Assembly (NCBI GenBank): GCA_936432065.2
Contig: OW386286.2
Coordinates: forward strand, 265,937,987 to 266,001,986
Length of the DNA stretch: 64,000 bases
Direction: 5' to 3'
Source of the DNA: Rutpela maculata
Taxonomy: Eukaryota; Arthropoda; Insecta; Coleoptera; Cerambycidae
Shown one piece after another: positions 41,146-52,055 of this stretch (position 1 is its first letter; the number at the start of each line of letters is the position of its first letter). Position numbers and translations under genes: made by a program. The notes beneath the pieces are model-generated. The model had not been told where the DNA came from, did not search any database, and saw only the letters and a list, made by a program, of their open reading frames with translations.

Positions 41146-44109
41146 ATGGATGCTTTTATTCGAGACTACGCAAACCAAGAAATTGAAACAAAGGTGGTAC
41201 AAAATTTTGATGATAAAATTTTAGCAAACAATCATGAATATCTCAAAATATTTCACAGTAACATTCGCAGTATCACAAAAAATATTGACGAACTATTAGT
41301 GTTCTTAAATAACATATGCATAAGGTATGACATCATAATATTATCTGAAACATGGAAGGTAGACAATGTTACTTTGTTTAATCTGGAGGGATATACATTA
41401 TGTTATAATGAAGGTGAGCTTAATAAAAATGATGGGGTTATAGTTTACATCAGAGAAGATATGAATATCAACTATGAAACCTACGTTCTACCAGAAATAA
41501 ATAATAAAATTTTGAAAATTGATTTTACTTTAAATAACAAAAAATTCTTGATTACCGCATTATACAGATCACCAACAATAAATATACAAACATTTAACTA
41601 TTACCTTAGCGAATATTTAAACAAAATACACACAAATTACAATGATTATTATGTGTTTGTCGGCGACGTGAATATAGATATCCTTAATGAAAATAAATAT
41701 ACGGCAGATTACTTAAATATCCTTCACGAATATGGATATACATCGTACATAAACAAACCTACTCGGATGGACGGTGCAACCAGCAGCTGTATAGATCATA
41801 TATTTTTAAAAGACAGAATAAATTTGCACAAGAAAAATAAGGCTTTAGTATATGAATACCAAATAACGGATCATTTTCCTATTGCAATTTGCATAAATAT
41901 AGATATGGAGAACAAAACCAATGATCAACAACTTAATTATTATAAATCATACATTAACTATAAAAACTTAGAATCCGACTTATTGAAGGAAAAATGGGAT
42001 TTCATCTATGACAACAAAGAAACACTAGATAACATCTCAACAGGCTTTATTGATAAAATAAAATTCTACATAAAAAAGAACACAAATACCATCAAACTAA
42101 AAAACAATAAAAACATCATAAAAAAGCCGTGGATCACAAAATGTCTATTAACTTCGATAAATAAAAAAAATAACATGTACAAAAGTCTTAAAAGCGATCA
42201 AAGCAATGTTCATCTTTTAGAAAATTACAGAACTTACAAAAACAAACTGCAACAATTGATAAAAAAATCTAAGATAATATACTTTAAGAATAAAATTTAT
42301 AACTGTGAAGGAAACTCCAGTCAAATGTGGAAAACTATTAAAACTATCTGCAATGAAAACAAAAACCATGAAGTGATTACCTCTATTAAAAAAGACGACA
42401 TTATAATAAATAATCCTGCTGACATTGCAAATGGTTTTAATGACCATTATACAAATTTAGGAAAAAATCTTGCAGAAAAAATCTTACAGTCACACGTACC
42501 AACACCACTACAATTATCATATAATGAAAACTCCATATATCTCAGTGAGATAACTGTTTTGGAAGTTAATCAGGCTATTAAAGAATTAAAAAATAATAAA
42601 CTCCCTGGCATCGACGGCATAAAATCTGAAATAATAAAAAAAATTAGTGCATTAATAATAAAACCATTTACTCACCTAATTAATAAGGCAATTAATGAAG
42701 GTATAGTACCATCTGTGTTTAAGGTTGGAATTGTTAAACCACTTTATAAAAACGGAGCAAAAGATGAGATAAGTAATTATAGACCTATAACCCTTATATC
42801 TAATTTTGCAAAAATTTTCGAAAAAATTATTAAAAAAAGATTATTGAGCTTCCTAAATAGGTATAAAATAATTTCAGATAAACAATATGGATTTAGGGAA
42901 AATAGGTCTACTCAAGATGCGATATGTGATTTAACCTCTAAAATCTATGAGTCTTTAGATAAGAGCGAACCAGCCTTGGCAGTCTTTGTTGACCTTGCAA
43001 AGGCGTTTGACACTGTCTGCCATGATAAGCTGCTCCAAAAACTTTATGCTGTCGGTATCAGGGGAAAAACTCTCCAACTTCTCAAAAGCTATCTTGAAAA
43101 CAGAACTAATTATGTTTCAATACAAGAAGTATATAGTAATCCCAAAACAGTCATGTATGGAGTCCCACAGGGAACCGTACTGGGACCATTACTATTTACG
43201 GTATACATCAATGACCTACTGAGCTTGAACAGTTTGGGGAACATAACAAGTTTCGCTGATGACACGGTTATATTATATAAAGGTAAAACATGGGATTCCT
43301 TACGGGCTGACGTACAAAAAGACTTTTCCACAATAATAACATGGTTTAACAATAACACCTTAACACTAAACTCGGACAAAACAAAATACGTAGCATTCAG
43401 TTCATACAAAGTCGGTTTACCACAATATAAATCCATATCGATAGAAATAAATCATGATGCTATAAGTCTGAAAGAAAGTGATAACGTCAAATACCTAGGT
43501 ATCATTATAGATTGTCATTTAAGATGGGATAAACAAATAAACTTCATTGTAAGAAAAATCAGGGGCATTATCTCAAAAATAAAATATCTAACCGACTTTC
43601 TAGAATTTCGCGACCTTAAAACAATATATTTTTCCCTAATTCAAAGCCATATAAATTACGCAATTTTAGCTTGGGGGGGAGTTAATAAGAACTACTTACA
43701 CTCATTAGATGTAATGCAGAAATGGTGCCTAAAAATAATTTTGAAAAGAAAATATACGTACTCGTCTGATTTATTGTATAAAGAAGCAAAAGTGCTGGAT
43801 GTGCGTCAGTTGTTTGGTTTAGCCATGTGTACTGAAATATTTAAAAACAAAAAACTTCTAAATTTTTCCGAACATCAATATAACACCAGGACAAAAACTG
43901 CGTCTATTTCTAGAAACATAAAATGCACTAAAACAGTAGGTCAAAGATGTTATATATACCTTTGCTCCAAAATGTACTCCGCATTACCGCAGGATATTAA
44001 AACGCTAAACAGTCTCCATTCATTAAAAAAAAAAATTAAACAATGGATGTTTGATGCACCTAGAAATGTAGTACATGCGATAATAGACAAAACACATTAT
44101 TGTGCCTAG
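41146..44109 (+). CDS. LINE ORF2: APE endonuclease and reverse transcriptase
   Basis: 987 residues, normal for CR1/Jockey-type ORF2. N-terminal apurinic-type endonuclease: HSNIRSI, IILSETWK with Glu at about 68, YRSP, VGDVNIDI with Asp174, SSCIDHIFLK with Asp217-His218, and TDHFPI with Asp242-His243. RT: NYRPITLISNFAKIFEK, KQYGFRENRST, FVDLAKAFDTVCHDKL with Asp616 and Asp622, GVPQGTVLGPLLF, and FADD at 703-706, so all catalytic residues are present. The C-terminal region ends KTHYCA; no RNase H or CCHC is seen. The enzyme nicks target DNA and copies its own RNA there. Clade placement within the CR1/Jockey superfamily is by motif style. Confidence 0.94.
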   Translation: MDAFIRDYANQEIETKVVQNFDDKILANNHEYLKIFHSNIRSITKNIDELLVFLNNICIRYDIIILSETWKVDNVTLFNLEGYTLCYNEGELNKNDGVIVYIREDMNINYETYVLPEINNKILKIDFTLNNKKFLITALYRSPTINIQTFNYYLSEYLNKIHTNYNDYYVFVGDVNIDILNENKYTADYLNILHEYGYTSYINKPTRMDGATSSCIDHIFLKDRINLHKKNKALVYEYQITDHFPIAICINIDMENKTNDQQLNYYKSYINYKNLESDLLKEKWDFIYDNKETLDNISTGFIDKIKFYIKKNTNTIKLKNNKNIIKKPWITKCLLTSINKKNNMYKSLKSDQSNVHLLENYRTYKNKLQQLIKKSKIIYFKNKIYNCEGNSSQMWKTIKTICNENKNHEVITSIKKDDIIINNPADIANGFNDHYTNLGKNLAEKILQSHVPTPLQLSYNENSIYLSEITVLEVNQAIKELKNNKLPGIDGIKSEIIKKISALIIKPFTHLINKAINEGIVPSVFKVGIVKPLYKNGAKDEISNYRPITLISNFAKIFEKIIKKRLLSFLNRYKIISDKQYGFRENRSTQDAICDLTSKIYESLDKSEPALAVFVDLAKAFDTVCHDKLLQKLYAVGIRGKTLQLLKSYLENRTNYVSIQEVYSNPKTVMYGVPQGTVLGPLLFTVYINDLLSLNSLGNITSFADDTVILYKGKTWDSLRADVQKDFSTIITWFNNNTLTLNSDKTKYVAFSSYKVGLPQYKSISIEINHDAISLKESDNVKYLGIIIDCHLRWDKQINFIVRKIRGIISKIKYLTDFLEFRDLKTIYFSLIQSHINYAILAWGGVNKNYLHSLDVMQKWCLKIILKRKYTYSSDLLYKEAKVLDVRQLFGLAMCTEIFKNKKLLNFSEHQYNTRTKTASISRNIKCTKTVGQRCYIYLCSKMYSALPQDIKTLNSLHSLKKKIKQWMFDAPRNVVHAIIDKTHYCA

Positions 44110-44495
44110 TCTTAATCAGTAACGGTGTTAGCCCTTGCTGTGATATATTCTGAGAAAGTCAAACATAATTTTATGTTTCAGATTGAACCACCGTTGATTT
44201 GTTTGCGTAGTTAAGAAACTAAGTATATTTATGAGTGAAAAAATGAATTTATTTTACCTTATATAATCGATATGTTAAAATAAAAAAAAAATACTTATAG
44301 ATAATATTAAAAAAAAAATGTAAAGAAAAAATATGAAAAAAAAATATGTACATATATTTAAATTTAACTAAACAATGCCATATTATAAATAGATTTTGGT
44401 AGGTTTTAGCTCACAAACAAGTACTCACAGTCCATGACGTGTGAGTGCTTCGTGAGTCGACTACACGTTTATTTATCATTATTATTATTATTAAA

Positions 44496-46240
44496 ATGTC
44501 ATAGGCTATTGTTCTCTTTATTTATGAATAAACGTTATTATTATCTTAATAATAACAACATGTAAATCTAATACATGAATTATTAAGCTTCTTTTACGTT
44601 CTATAATATATACAAAATTACCATAGAACACTACTAATAATAATAATAATTGTCTTTTAAATTCCATAAAAGTCCAAAATAGTGCAAGCAATAGCATGTC
44701 CCTGTTTCTGCACACAATTTCACTAATTAAGAATGTTTTTATAACTTAAAGGAACGTATAAAACACACACGTAGATGTACACATAAGATTAACTAAGTAG
44801 ACAAAACTTAATATTCACACCACCAAACACAGAGAGACAATGCCCTCAGAAACGTAAACAACGGAGTTAGGTCTCGCCGTGACGTCACAGCTTTGCCAAC
44901 AAGTAGTGGCGAACGTTGCAGCATAGGGAAATGACTATCCTACCTCTGTTCACGGTTCTTGAATTATCTCAATGAAATCGTTATTTAAATTATTTGGTAG
45001 GGATGGCGTATGTGAGAAATCTTCAAGAGTTAACGAACAATGAGGATTTCGTAGAATTTGAGGCATTTCCATGTGTCCACATTTCATCTAAAGTTTTCCA
45101 TGTAAAAGGATCCCGCACATTATGAAAAAGTGGTTTGGGTCAAAATTGTTAACATTTTGATATGTTGTAGATTTTAACCTTCTGATTAAAAGTCCCTTTG
45201 GTCGCGACATTAAAAAATGAACGGTTTTTAATTAAAACTAGAAAATTTCCGTCATTCTAGACATTCAAAAAATTTGCACTCTTAAACCATTAACTTTATA
45301 GGAAAAGTGCAAGAGTTGAAAAATGTTTATTTAAGCCCATTAATGAAATACTCTTTTCTATTTTCTCTCCCCCCGCTCTTCAATTTTTATTTTCGAGGGG
45401 AAAAAAATTGTAGGGGCGCAAAAAATCTTCCATTTGCCTTGAGTGAGCCGATATAAGAAATCAAACTCGGGACGAAAAAATTTCCCAATCCGGCCCTGGC
45501 AATTGATGCTTAACACGTTGACTGCCGCGTACATTCAACGTGGTGTCTCAGTGAATTGATAGTAATGGCCGCATGTGCCCACGTAGGGTCTCGGACACTC
45601 TGTCATTTATGGGGGGTAATATTTTGAATATATATTCTATTTAGTTGTGGTTATAAATTTTTTTTGAGATTTTCTCCCCCCCGCTCATCAATGAAAAACA
45701 TTTTTGTTATTTTCAGCACGCGGCTATGTTACCCCCCAAGCTCAAGGCCTCTACAAAGGTTGAAAAACCGGAACTGTTTTTGGAAGGTGGTTCAATTCTT
45801 TCCAAATGGTTTTTAAAAAATTGTATTTTTAGACTAACTTTTTGAATGGACCAAAATAGTGTGACGTTTCACTCCCACTCTAACTATTCCATCCTATTTC
45901 TCACATCGACCTTATCGCCACTGTACATAAGACCATGGTTAAAATTGAATTTGAAATTTCAGAAAATCTGTGAATATTTAACTATTGAATTATCATCCTA
46001 ATGTTTTAACTTTAAAAGCTGCGCCTTCTTGTAATAATACTGTAATTTTTAAGTCCTCTTGAAATTTTTTCAGAAATTAATTGTTTATTGCGCACGCGTA
46101 ATACGTATGTTGGGCATAACTCCATCTTCTTATTTTTATTTGTTTTGCTGGTTGAAGTTTAAAGTTATGTATAGTGGATTATTTCTTTTATAACTTTCAA
46201 GAATTTTACAGTATTTAAGTAAAGTGTTTGTATATCAAAA
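44496..46240. other. Intergenic DNA with short repeat fragments
   Basis: Fragments of the poly-C family lie at about 45360-45500 (ending CCGGCCCTGG) and 45665-45700. No gene is recognised. The spacer ends in AT-rich sequence before the SWIM remnant. Confidence 0.4.
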
Positions 46241-46428
46241 ATGGTCCAAAAATTAAATTTTTCTGCGATTGCTCAATTTTTTAAGGATAAAGAAATACTC
46301 ATGGTCAAGGCAGAAAGTTCTGTTGAAGCGCGAAGCGGGCCGCATGAAAGGAATGATTATGATCCTGGAGTACTGATTGTTAAGGGAGAAGTTCATGCTA
46401 GCATGAGAGTAGACTCTATAAAGTAGAG

Positions 46429-46489
46429 GTGTGTGCTTTTTTTTAAAAAATAGATCTATTTTACTTTAAATGTAATTAATTGTTTTCAG
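46429..46489 (+). other. 61-bp intron in the SWIM remnant
   Basis: GTGTGTGC donor and TTGTTTTCAG acceptor. Splicing joins the GEVHASM... segment to IFLNND, which keeps the family order. The presence of an intron argues against a processed copy. Confidence 0.6.
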
Positions 46490-46607
46490 ATATTTTTGAA
46501 TAACGATAAAAATATAACCGATGCAGAATGTACTTGTCCAAAGGGATTATGGTTATGCCATCATATGGCTGCTCTGGCTCTCTTTGCACACTTTAATATT
46601 TCTGTAA

Positions 46608-46839
46608 GAGTACGAACATGCCAAAGATGCTACGCAGCTATAGAAGTTCAGGCCGCTGTTTCAGTCGATGCATTGAAGCCATCAATTTGTACTAGGAGCA
46701 GTTCACCCTGCTAGCATCGACGGTATGTGCGGTTATATTTAAATGTATAGATTTGTTTTACACATTGATGGCTTCGATGCATCTACTGAATTTGCGGTCT
46801 GAACTTCTAGCTGCGTAGCAAATTCGGCATGTTCGTACC
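46608..46839. mobile_element. 232-bp hairpin element inserted in the SWIM exon
   Basis: The arms (about 46608-46690 and 46750-46839) are inverted copies: AGTACGAACATGCC, GCTACGCAGCTA, GAAGTTCAG, GATGCATYGAAGCCATCAAT. It is flanked by GTAA at 46604-46607 and 46840-46843. Removing the hairpin plus one GTAA restores ...FNISVTNEACSW, so the insertion point is exact. The duplication may be TAA (PIF/Harbinger-like) within GTAA, or the 4-bp GTAA itself. Confidence 0.85.
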
Positions 46840-46923
46840 GTAACAAATGAAGCGTGCTCATGGAATATGTCGTATTTACTAGACAGTTCAATTTTAAACT
46901 ATTTTAATCATATATATATTTAA

Positions 46924-47980
46924 TAGAAATAAGTTCTGAATAAATGATACAATATGTAATTTCTTTATTTATTTGCGTTTCTAAGTCAAAATACTTACAA
47001 ATAAACATTTAAACACGAGGTTAGAGGCAAGGCCTCCACAAGGGAGGGTCAGTAAGTACTGTGGTACCTGGGCCCGGTTAGGCTAGTAAATGTAATTCTC
47101 GCTCGTTTAAGAGACTTGGACAATTTTTTTTTCAAATTTCTCCTAGGCGTGGGGGCCTGCCAGTGAATTTGGTACAGGGGCCTGGTTAGAGAACGAAAAT
47201 CTATGATAACAGTATAAAATAATGGAAAGCAATTCAAATAAAATAGGCTTTGAGGTTAGAGCACAAAGAAATAATCAATGAACTACGTTCTCAATAATTT
47301 TCCAGACACTTGTAGAACGCATGCGCATAAACAACCATTTAGAAAACATTTTTTTATTTATTCTCGGTAGAGAAAATTGATTACCACATGTAAAAAACTT
47401 ATAATCCAGCTCTATTTTTATACTAGTAGTTAGGTTTCAATAGTTAAATATGAAAAATAACGTACCAATCCTTAGATACATTTTTAAGTAATTTATTTTG
47501 ACCCTTAAAGCACATGTACATAAGGCATGCTTCAAAGAGGATGGAAAGGAATTCGAATTAACCTCCTCGTGAATGACGTCACGACTATTGTGGTCCATTG
47601 ACTTCCATATGTTACTGTAATAGTGGTCACATTTTTTACGTATCTCAATAATTTAACCCACTTCTATGGTAATACTTAACTCAATAGGACAAATTATTTT
47701 TTTAATGCGTTTATTGCTATTCCATCAATACTTTGTAACTACAAATTATTATATAAATGCAAAAAAAAATAGTGCGATGTGATTGAATAAGTAAATAAGA
47801 TGATTATAGCACATAACACGAGTTGAGTTGAGGTCATAGGTCAGAGGTTATAAATGTACATACATCAAATGTTAGTCAACAAGTAAACACGATAGCATTG
47901 CTGTTACTGTCTCCCAATCAGTGAACCTTCAACAATTATTAACGAACTTATGTACTTAGCACCATTAAAATAAAAAAACC
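46924..47980. other. Anonymous intergenic DNA
   Basis: Two phrases of the type GGTACxxGGGCCxGGTTAG, at about 47062 and 47171, are direct repeats of unknown origin. No gene recognised. Confidence 0.35.
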
Positions 47981-47988
47981 GCTGCCCA

Positions 47989-48673
47989 AGGAATCACTAC
48001 TTCCACATCCAGATTCTCTATCCAAGTCACTCACAACGAAAAAACTGTGTATGTGGAAATAATTGTTTATGGAACTTTAATAATATAATATTTGAAATCC
48101 TCTACCCCAAAAACCCATAAAACGATACCCCACATCGGTAGTGGGGTGGGGGTGGTGATAGGGGGGTGGTAGTGGGTAGTGGGGGTGGATGAAGTAAAAA
48201 AATATTTTGAGGTTTCTGGTTCTTGTACATACACTAAATCACATTTTTTTCATCCCCTTTAATAAGGGGGTGGGGGTGGTAATAGTGCCAAAAATTTTTT
48301 TGAGACCTTAGCTTCTCTTGTATATACTAAATACCAATTTTATGGACTTCTACCTGCTTGATTTACCCATTTACCCCAAATTTACCCCAATTTACCCCCT
48401 TCGTCGGAACAACGTGAAAATATAATCTAGTTCCAGATCTCGTTAAAGTACATACGTGTACCAAATTTCAAGTCAATATCTTAAACGGTTCCAGAGTAAA
48501 CGTGCGCACAAAAAAAGTTACAGACAGACAGACCGACAGACCGACAGACAGAAATTTTTTTTTCGCTCAAACTTAAAATCTCGACGTTTTCTGACATTTT
48601 AAGCCTATTTGAACAATAAAAATTTTTAAAAAAATTTTTGTCGTTACTATACTTCCACTGGATGTGGAAGTAA
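47989..48673 (+). repeat. GCTGCCCAAGG family, copy B
   Basis: Near-identical to copy A (26632-27325) from GCTGCCCAAGGAATCACTAC through the G/C-run blocks and the ACAGACAGACAGACCGACAG tract to CTGGATGTGGAAG. The high identity implies recent amplification. Confidence 0.88.
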
Positions 48674-48932
48674 AAAATCATGCCCTGGAACTCTAAATAA
48701 AAAAAAACGTACATACGGGTCGAATTGAGAACGTCCTCCTTTTTAAAATTTTTAGAAACGCAGTCGGTTGAAAATAGTTGTGTGGCTAATAATATCTCGA
48801 TGAGCTCTCGTGAGCTTTATAGAGATTAAAATCTTGTTGAAATCCAATAATTACAGATATTTTTAACTGCCTACTGGTACTGATTAACATTAATGCAGTT
48901 CAACGCCAATGGCAACAAGTATTTTGTATTGA

Positions 48933-51314
48933 GTCAACTGGGGCTAATATGATACAAAAATAAAAACTTTTCAAATAAAGTTTTGTTTTTTATCCTAGAC
49001 GTTTTTAAAAAAATACTGTTGTGTGCTAAATTACTTTCTTTTTAAGATTACAGTGCAGAAATTTTACTAAAATAAAGATTAGACCAACAAAAAAATGAAA
49101 TGTCTGTATCAAAATAGCCCCCCGTCTGGGGCTGCTATTGATACACCACGGGGCTATTCAGATACAGTACTGTAAGGTCGTTTGTAGATAGAATTTGAAT
49201 CAGCGAAGCTAGTATGATACATAGGTGTCCTTTATGTATCAGCAGTAAAAATTTGATTTTTGTGGCTATAATAATTTTTGAGATATTAGCGACTTTATAT
49301 TAGCGTGTTTTTTCAGTCTCCTAAATAATTTTTTTTTAGTTAAAAGATATGTCAGGATGAACAAGATTCGAGACCCTTAGACTGGCGGATGAGACTTCTC
49401 TCGTTTCTGGATGCCATTAAAAAAAAAGAGGAGGTAATTTTTTTATGATAAAATTCCGAAAAAACTTGCGGAAATTAAGTGATTTAAACCAAACAAAAAA
49501 TTACTTTATGGTGCGGGAGCTAAGTGGCTTTTTCGGACACTCATCGTTACAAGCATTTTCTATGCGCTGATTAATTCTATCAAACTTAAATAACGACTAA
49601 ATAGACTTCTGGCATATGTCAGCCCGTCGAGTTGGCCATGGTTCAAGATATAAAAATCAGTGAAATTATATCATCGTTATAAAGCCAATTTTTTTTTGTG
49701 TGTACACATTTTATGTTTAGAATGAATAAAATAAGATCGCCAGAAAGTGTGGGCCATCAGGGTCACAATCAGAAAGGTCAAAGAGGTAAAAAAACGAAGT
49801 TATATAACATGATCGTTACAAATTTTTTGAAAGTTGAGCATGTTTATTTAAATGTTTTGAACACAGAAAAAAAATCCCAGAAAGAAACCCCCGTCAGTAA
49901 GGCTAACCAGAAAGAAAATGTTTAGGATTTTCGCATATTTCATCTCAGAACTCTAAACTCATCGTTACAAGTTCTGGCTCCTTTTTAAAACGTAAATATT
50001 AGCTCCTTCAACAATAGAATAGCCTCCCCGTAAAGTTCTTAGTGTCAACAAAAGTACCATAGGCTTTTAAATATACAGGAATTTAACACTTTCGGCTAAC
50101 TTGACTCCGTACCGTGCCTCAGATGTATTGTATCATTATTACCTTTCTGGCTGCGCCTCCTGACGGCCCACACTTTCTGGCGATCTTATTTTATTCATTC
50201 TAAACATAAAATATGTAGACACACACAAAAAATGAGCCTTGTAACGATGACATGATTTCACGGATTTTTAAACAGTGTTCGTGACGCTCCTGACAGGAGG
50301 TTCCCCGCCAGAAGTCGATTTTATGAATCGTTATCATCCATTAAACCATAAAAATATCTCAAAGTTCATAAAACGATGAGCTGTCGAAAAAGCCACCTAG
50401 CTCCTGCTCTATTAGAACGTAAAAAATAATATAACATTTAAAAATTGGGTATGGGTTAAAGAATAAATGTAAAACATTGTTTAATGAAAAACTTTCAATG
50501 ATATGAAAGTACAAAAGAACAGTTAAATGCTAACTTAAAAAAAAACACTTGACTTCGACACTAGGTACCTGCAACAAAGAGAAACCCACTGCAATAAAAA
50601 CACGATGAATATAGGTGTTACATCAGTTATAACCATACAAGATTCATCATCTCGTATACCATATTAGCCTCACAACCTGTATCACAATAGTCCCTGAAAA
50701 TGTATCATAATAGCCCCTGAACTTAGCTCTTAAAACACCATCAATGTAATGTTAACCGATTATACATCAAAATACTGTTGGAAGTACCCTTGATAATTTA
50801 CTGTACAAAAACATCAGAATAACAGTCGTGAAAGTTTTATCAAAGAAAAAAAAGTCACAAAATCACATGACGCAAGTTATATTTTTTTTCCGCTGACACT
50901 TAATTTTTAATCTGTAACATGAATATGGCATCATATTATATAAGGTTTGGCCAATCTAAACCTACTTTTTTCATATAGTTTTGTTGTAGATGTACATTTT
51001 TTTTGCCTGTATCACAATAGCCCCATGTTTTTGGGTGTATCACATCAGGGGCGGCTCAAGGTAAATTTTCCACCCGGGCGGGAGCACTTTTTGGCGCCCT
51101 TTCCTGAGGTCATCACGGACATACTTCATACTAAAGTACAAGGATATCCCTTCGGACTCGGCGATCACTACTTTTTATCATCTCATGGAGGGGTGCTATT
51201 GGAAATCCGAAAAAATTTTTTGCCCTCTGGCGCCCCTCAGAGCCGGCGCCCCGGGCAACCGCCCGGGTTGCCCGGCCCTTAAGCCGCCCCTGTATCACAT
51301 TGGCCCCGGTTGAC
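48933..51314. mobile_element. 2.4-kb TIR element with sub-terminal GTATCAxAATAGCCCC motifs
   Basis: Left GTCAACTGGGGCTAATATGA and right (reverse complement) GTCAACCGGGGCCAATGTGA are inverted ends. The motif GTATCAxAATAGCCCC or its complement recurs near both ends (about 48950, 49107, 49135, 50683, 50703, 51009, 51290). Inside, arms of about 280 bp (49509-49790 and 50135-50405; shared AAGTGGCTTTTTCG and AAGATCGCCAGAAAGTGTGG) form a further foldback. A hAT MITE is nested near the right end. No transposase and no clear target duplication. Confidence 0.75.
51046..51292. mobile_element. hAT-type MITE, copy 3 (247 bp)
   Basis: Ends CAGGGGCGGCTCAAGG and (reverse complement) CAGGGGCGGCTTAAGG, with a perfect 8-bp duplication TATCACAT at 51038-51045 and 51293-51300. 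It lies in the right terminal repeat of the 48.9-51.3 kb element and so is younger than it. Shortest and least expanded of the three copies. Confidence 0.92.
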
Positions 51315-51844
51315 CTTATAAAGCGTCACTTACGATCGACAAAACAATGGAATTAGAGTATACTTACGAGGGAGGTAGGACGAAAACATTTTTTATTTAG
51401 GTGGAAAATGTAAATATGTCAAATTGTATGAAGGCGTCATTCATATGCAAGATTAACGACATTCTCATATTTTAACACATTTAAACACTGCCTATTTATA
51501 TGAAATGAACTTTATGAGTATATGTCATCTCATCATAGAAACCTGTGATTCACTTCAACAAAAACACTGCACAACTTTATTTATAAACAGAGCAGTAACT
51601 GATGATCCCTTAATTTGTATGGCGAATAGCCACTGTAGATTAAGACTTTCTATATTTATCAAATTGGAACAGTTAATGGAAAATCCAGTGACACTACGGA
51701 TTTACGCACGTTACACAAAAATATAAGCAAGTGTCGGAGTCATATAATACTAAGTGTTTTAAAAAATTATTATTAGTTAGGGAGGAGATAATATTGTTGA
51801 GATCTCGGCTACTAAGATTGCTTTCTTATAACTCCTGACAGGGT
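51315..51844. other. Anonymous intergenic DNA
   Basis: An open frame at 51505-51726 has no recognisable domain and was not called. Confidence 0.35.
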
Positions 51845-51845
51845 A

Positions 51846-52055
51846 TTGACGTACATTCCCCTTTTTGAGCGTTTTCGTAGAAAAATCAAGTGTACTAAGA
51901 CCAGGTGTTCTGGCTGGTCATTTAATATTCCCAGACGGAGTGTTATGATTTTCTCAAATGGTCTTGCCGCTTCAATTGATTACCGTATGCAACTAGCAAA
52001 CTACCCTTGTAGTCTTTCGGTTAAGAGGAAATTATGGTATATGAAAGCTGTATAG
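51846..52055 (+). pseudogene. Possible piggyBac-like transposase fragment
   Basis: The frame includes IPRRSVMIFSNGLAASIDYR then MQLANYPCSLSVKRKLWYMK. The layout P-x-x-V-x-x-[YF]-x-N-G/M ... D-x-x-x-x-x-x-Y ... K-x-x-W-Y-x-K resembles the third catalytic Asp region of piggyBac-type transposases. The glycines usual before that Asp are not conserved. Weak, from pattern only. Confidence 0.3.

Larger units (their letters stand above)
39680..44495 (+). mobile_element. Full-length-looking two-ORF LINE (CR1/Jockey group)
   Basis: About 0.4 kb of 5' leader, ORF1 (40088-40957), a 188-bp spacer, ORF2 (41146-44109), and a 3' region ending in (ATT)n at about 44477-44493. Both frames are uninterrupted, in contrast to every other LINE here, so the copy is young or under recent selection for transposition. 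The 5' boundary is estimated: it must lie after the THAP ATG at 39648. I could not settle a target duplication. Confidence 0.88.
46241..46923 (+). pseudogene. SWIM zinc-finger protein gene remnant, interrupted
   Basis: Exon 1 (46241-46428) starts MVQKLNFSAIAQFFKDKEIL and includes YDPGVLIVKGEVHASM; a small frameshift before its end gives a premature TAG. A 61-bp intron (GTGTGT at 46429 to TTTTCAG at 46489) follows. Exon 2 reads IFLNNDKNITDAECTC, then PKGLWLCHHMAALALFAHF: the SWIM motif C-x-C-x(n)-C-x-H. It is cut at 46608 by a 232-bp hairpin and resumes at 46840 as VTNEACSWNMSYLLD to a stop at 46921. The same N-terminal/SWIM arrangement is known in multi-copy insect SWIM-domain proteins. Likely a dead copy. 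Confidence 0.8.

Noticed and set aside
49698..49925. 75-codon basic plus-strand frame
   Set aside because: It lies in the left arm of an internal palindrome; lysine/glutamine richness follows base composition and no domain is seen.
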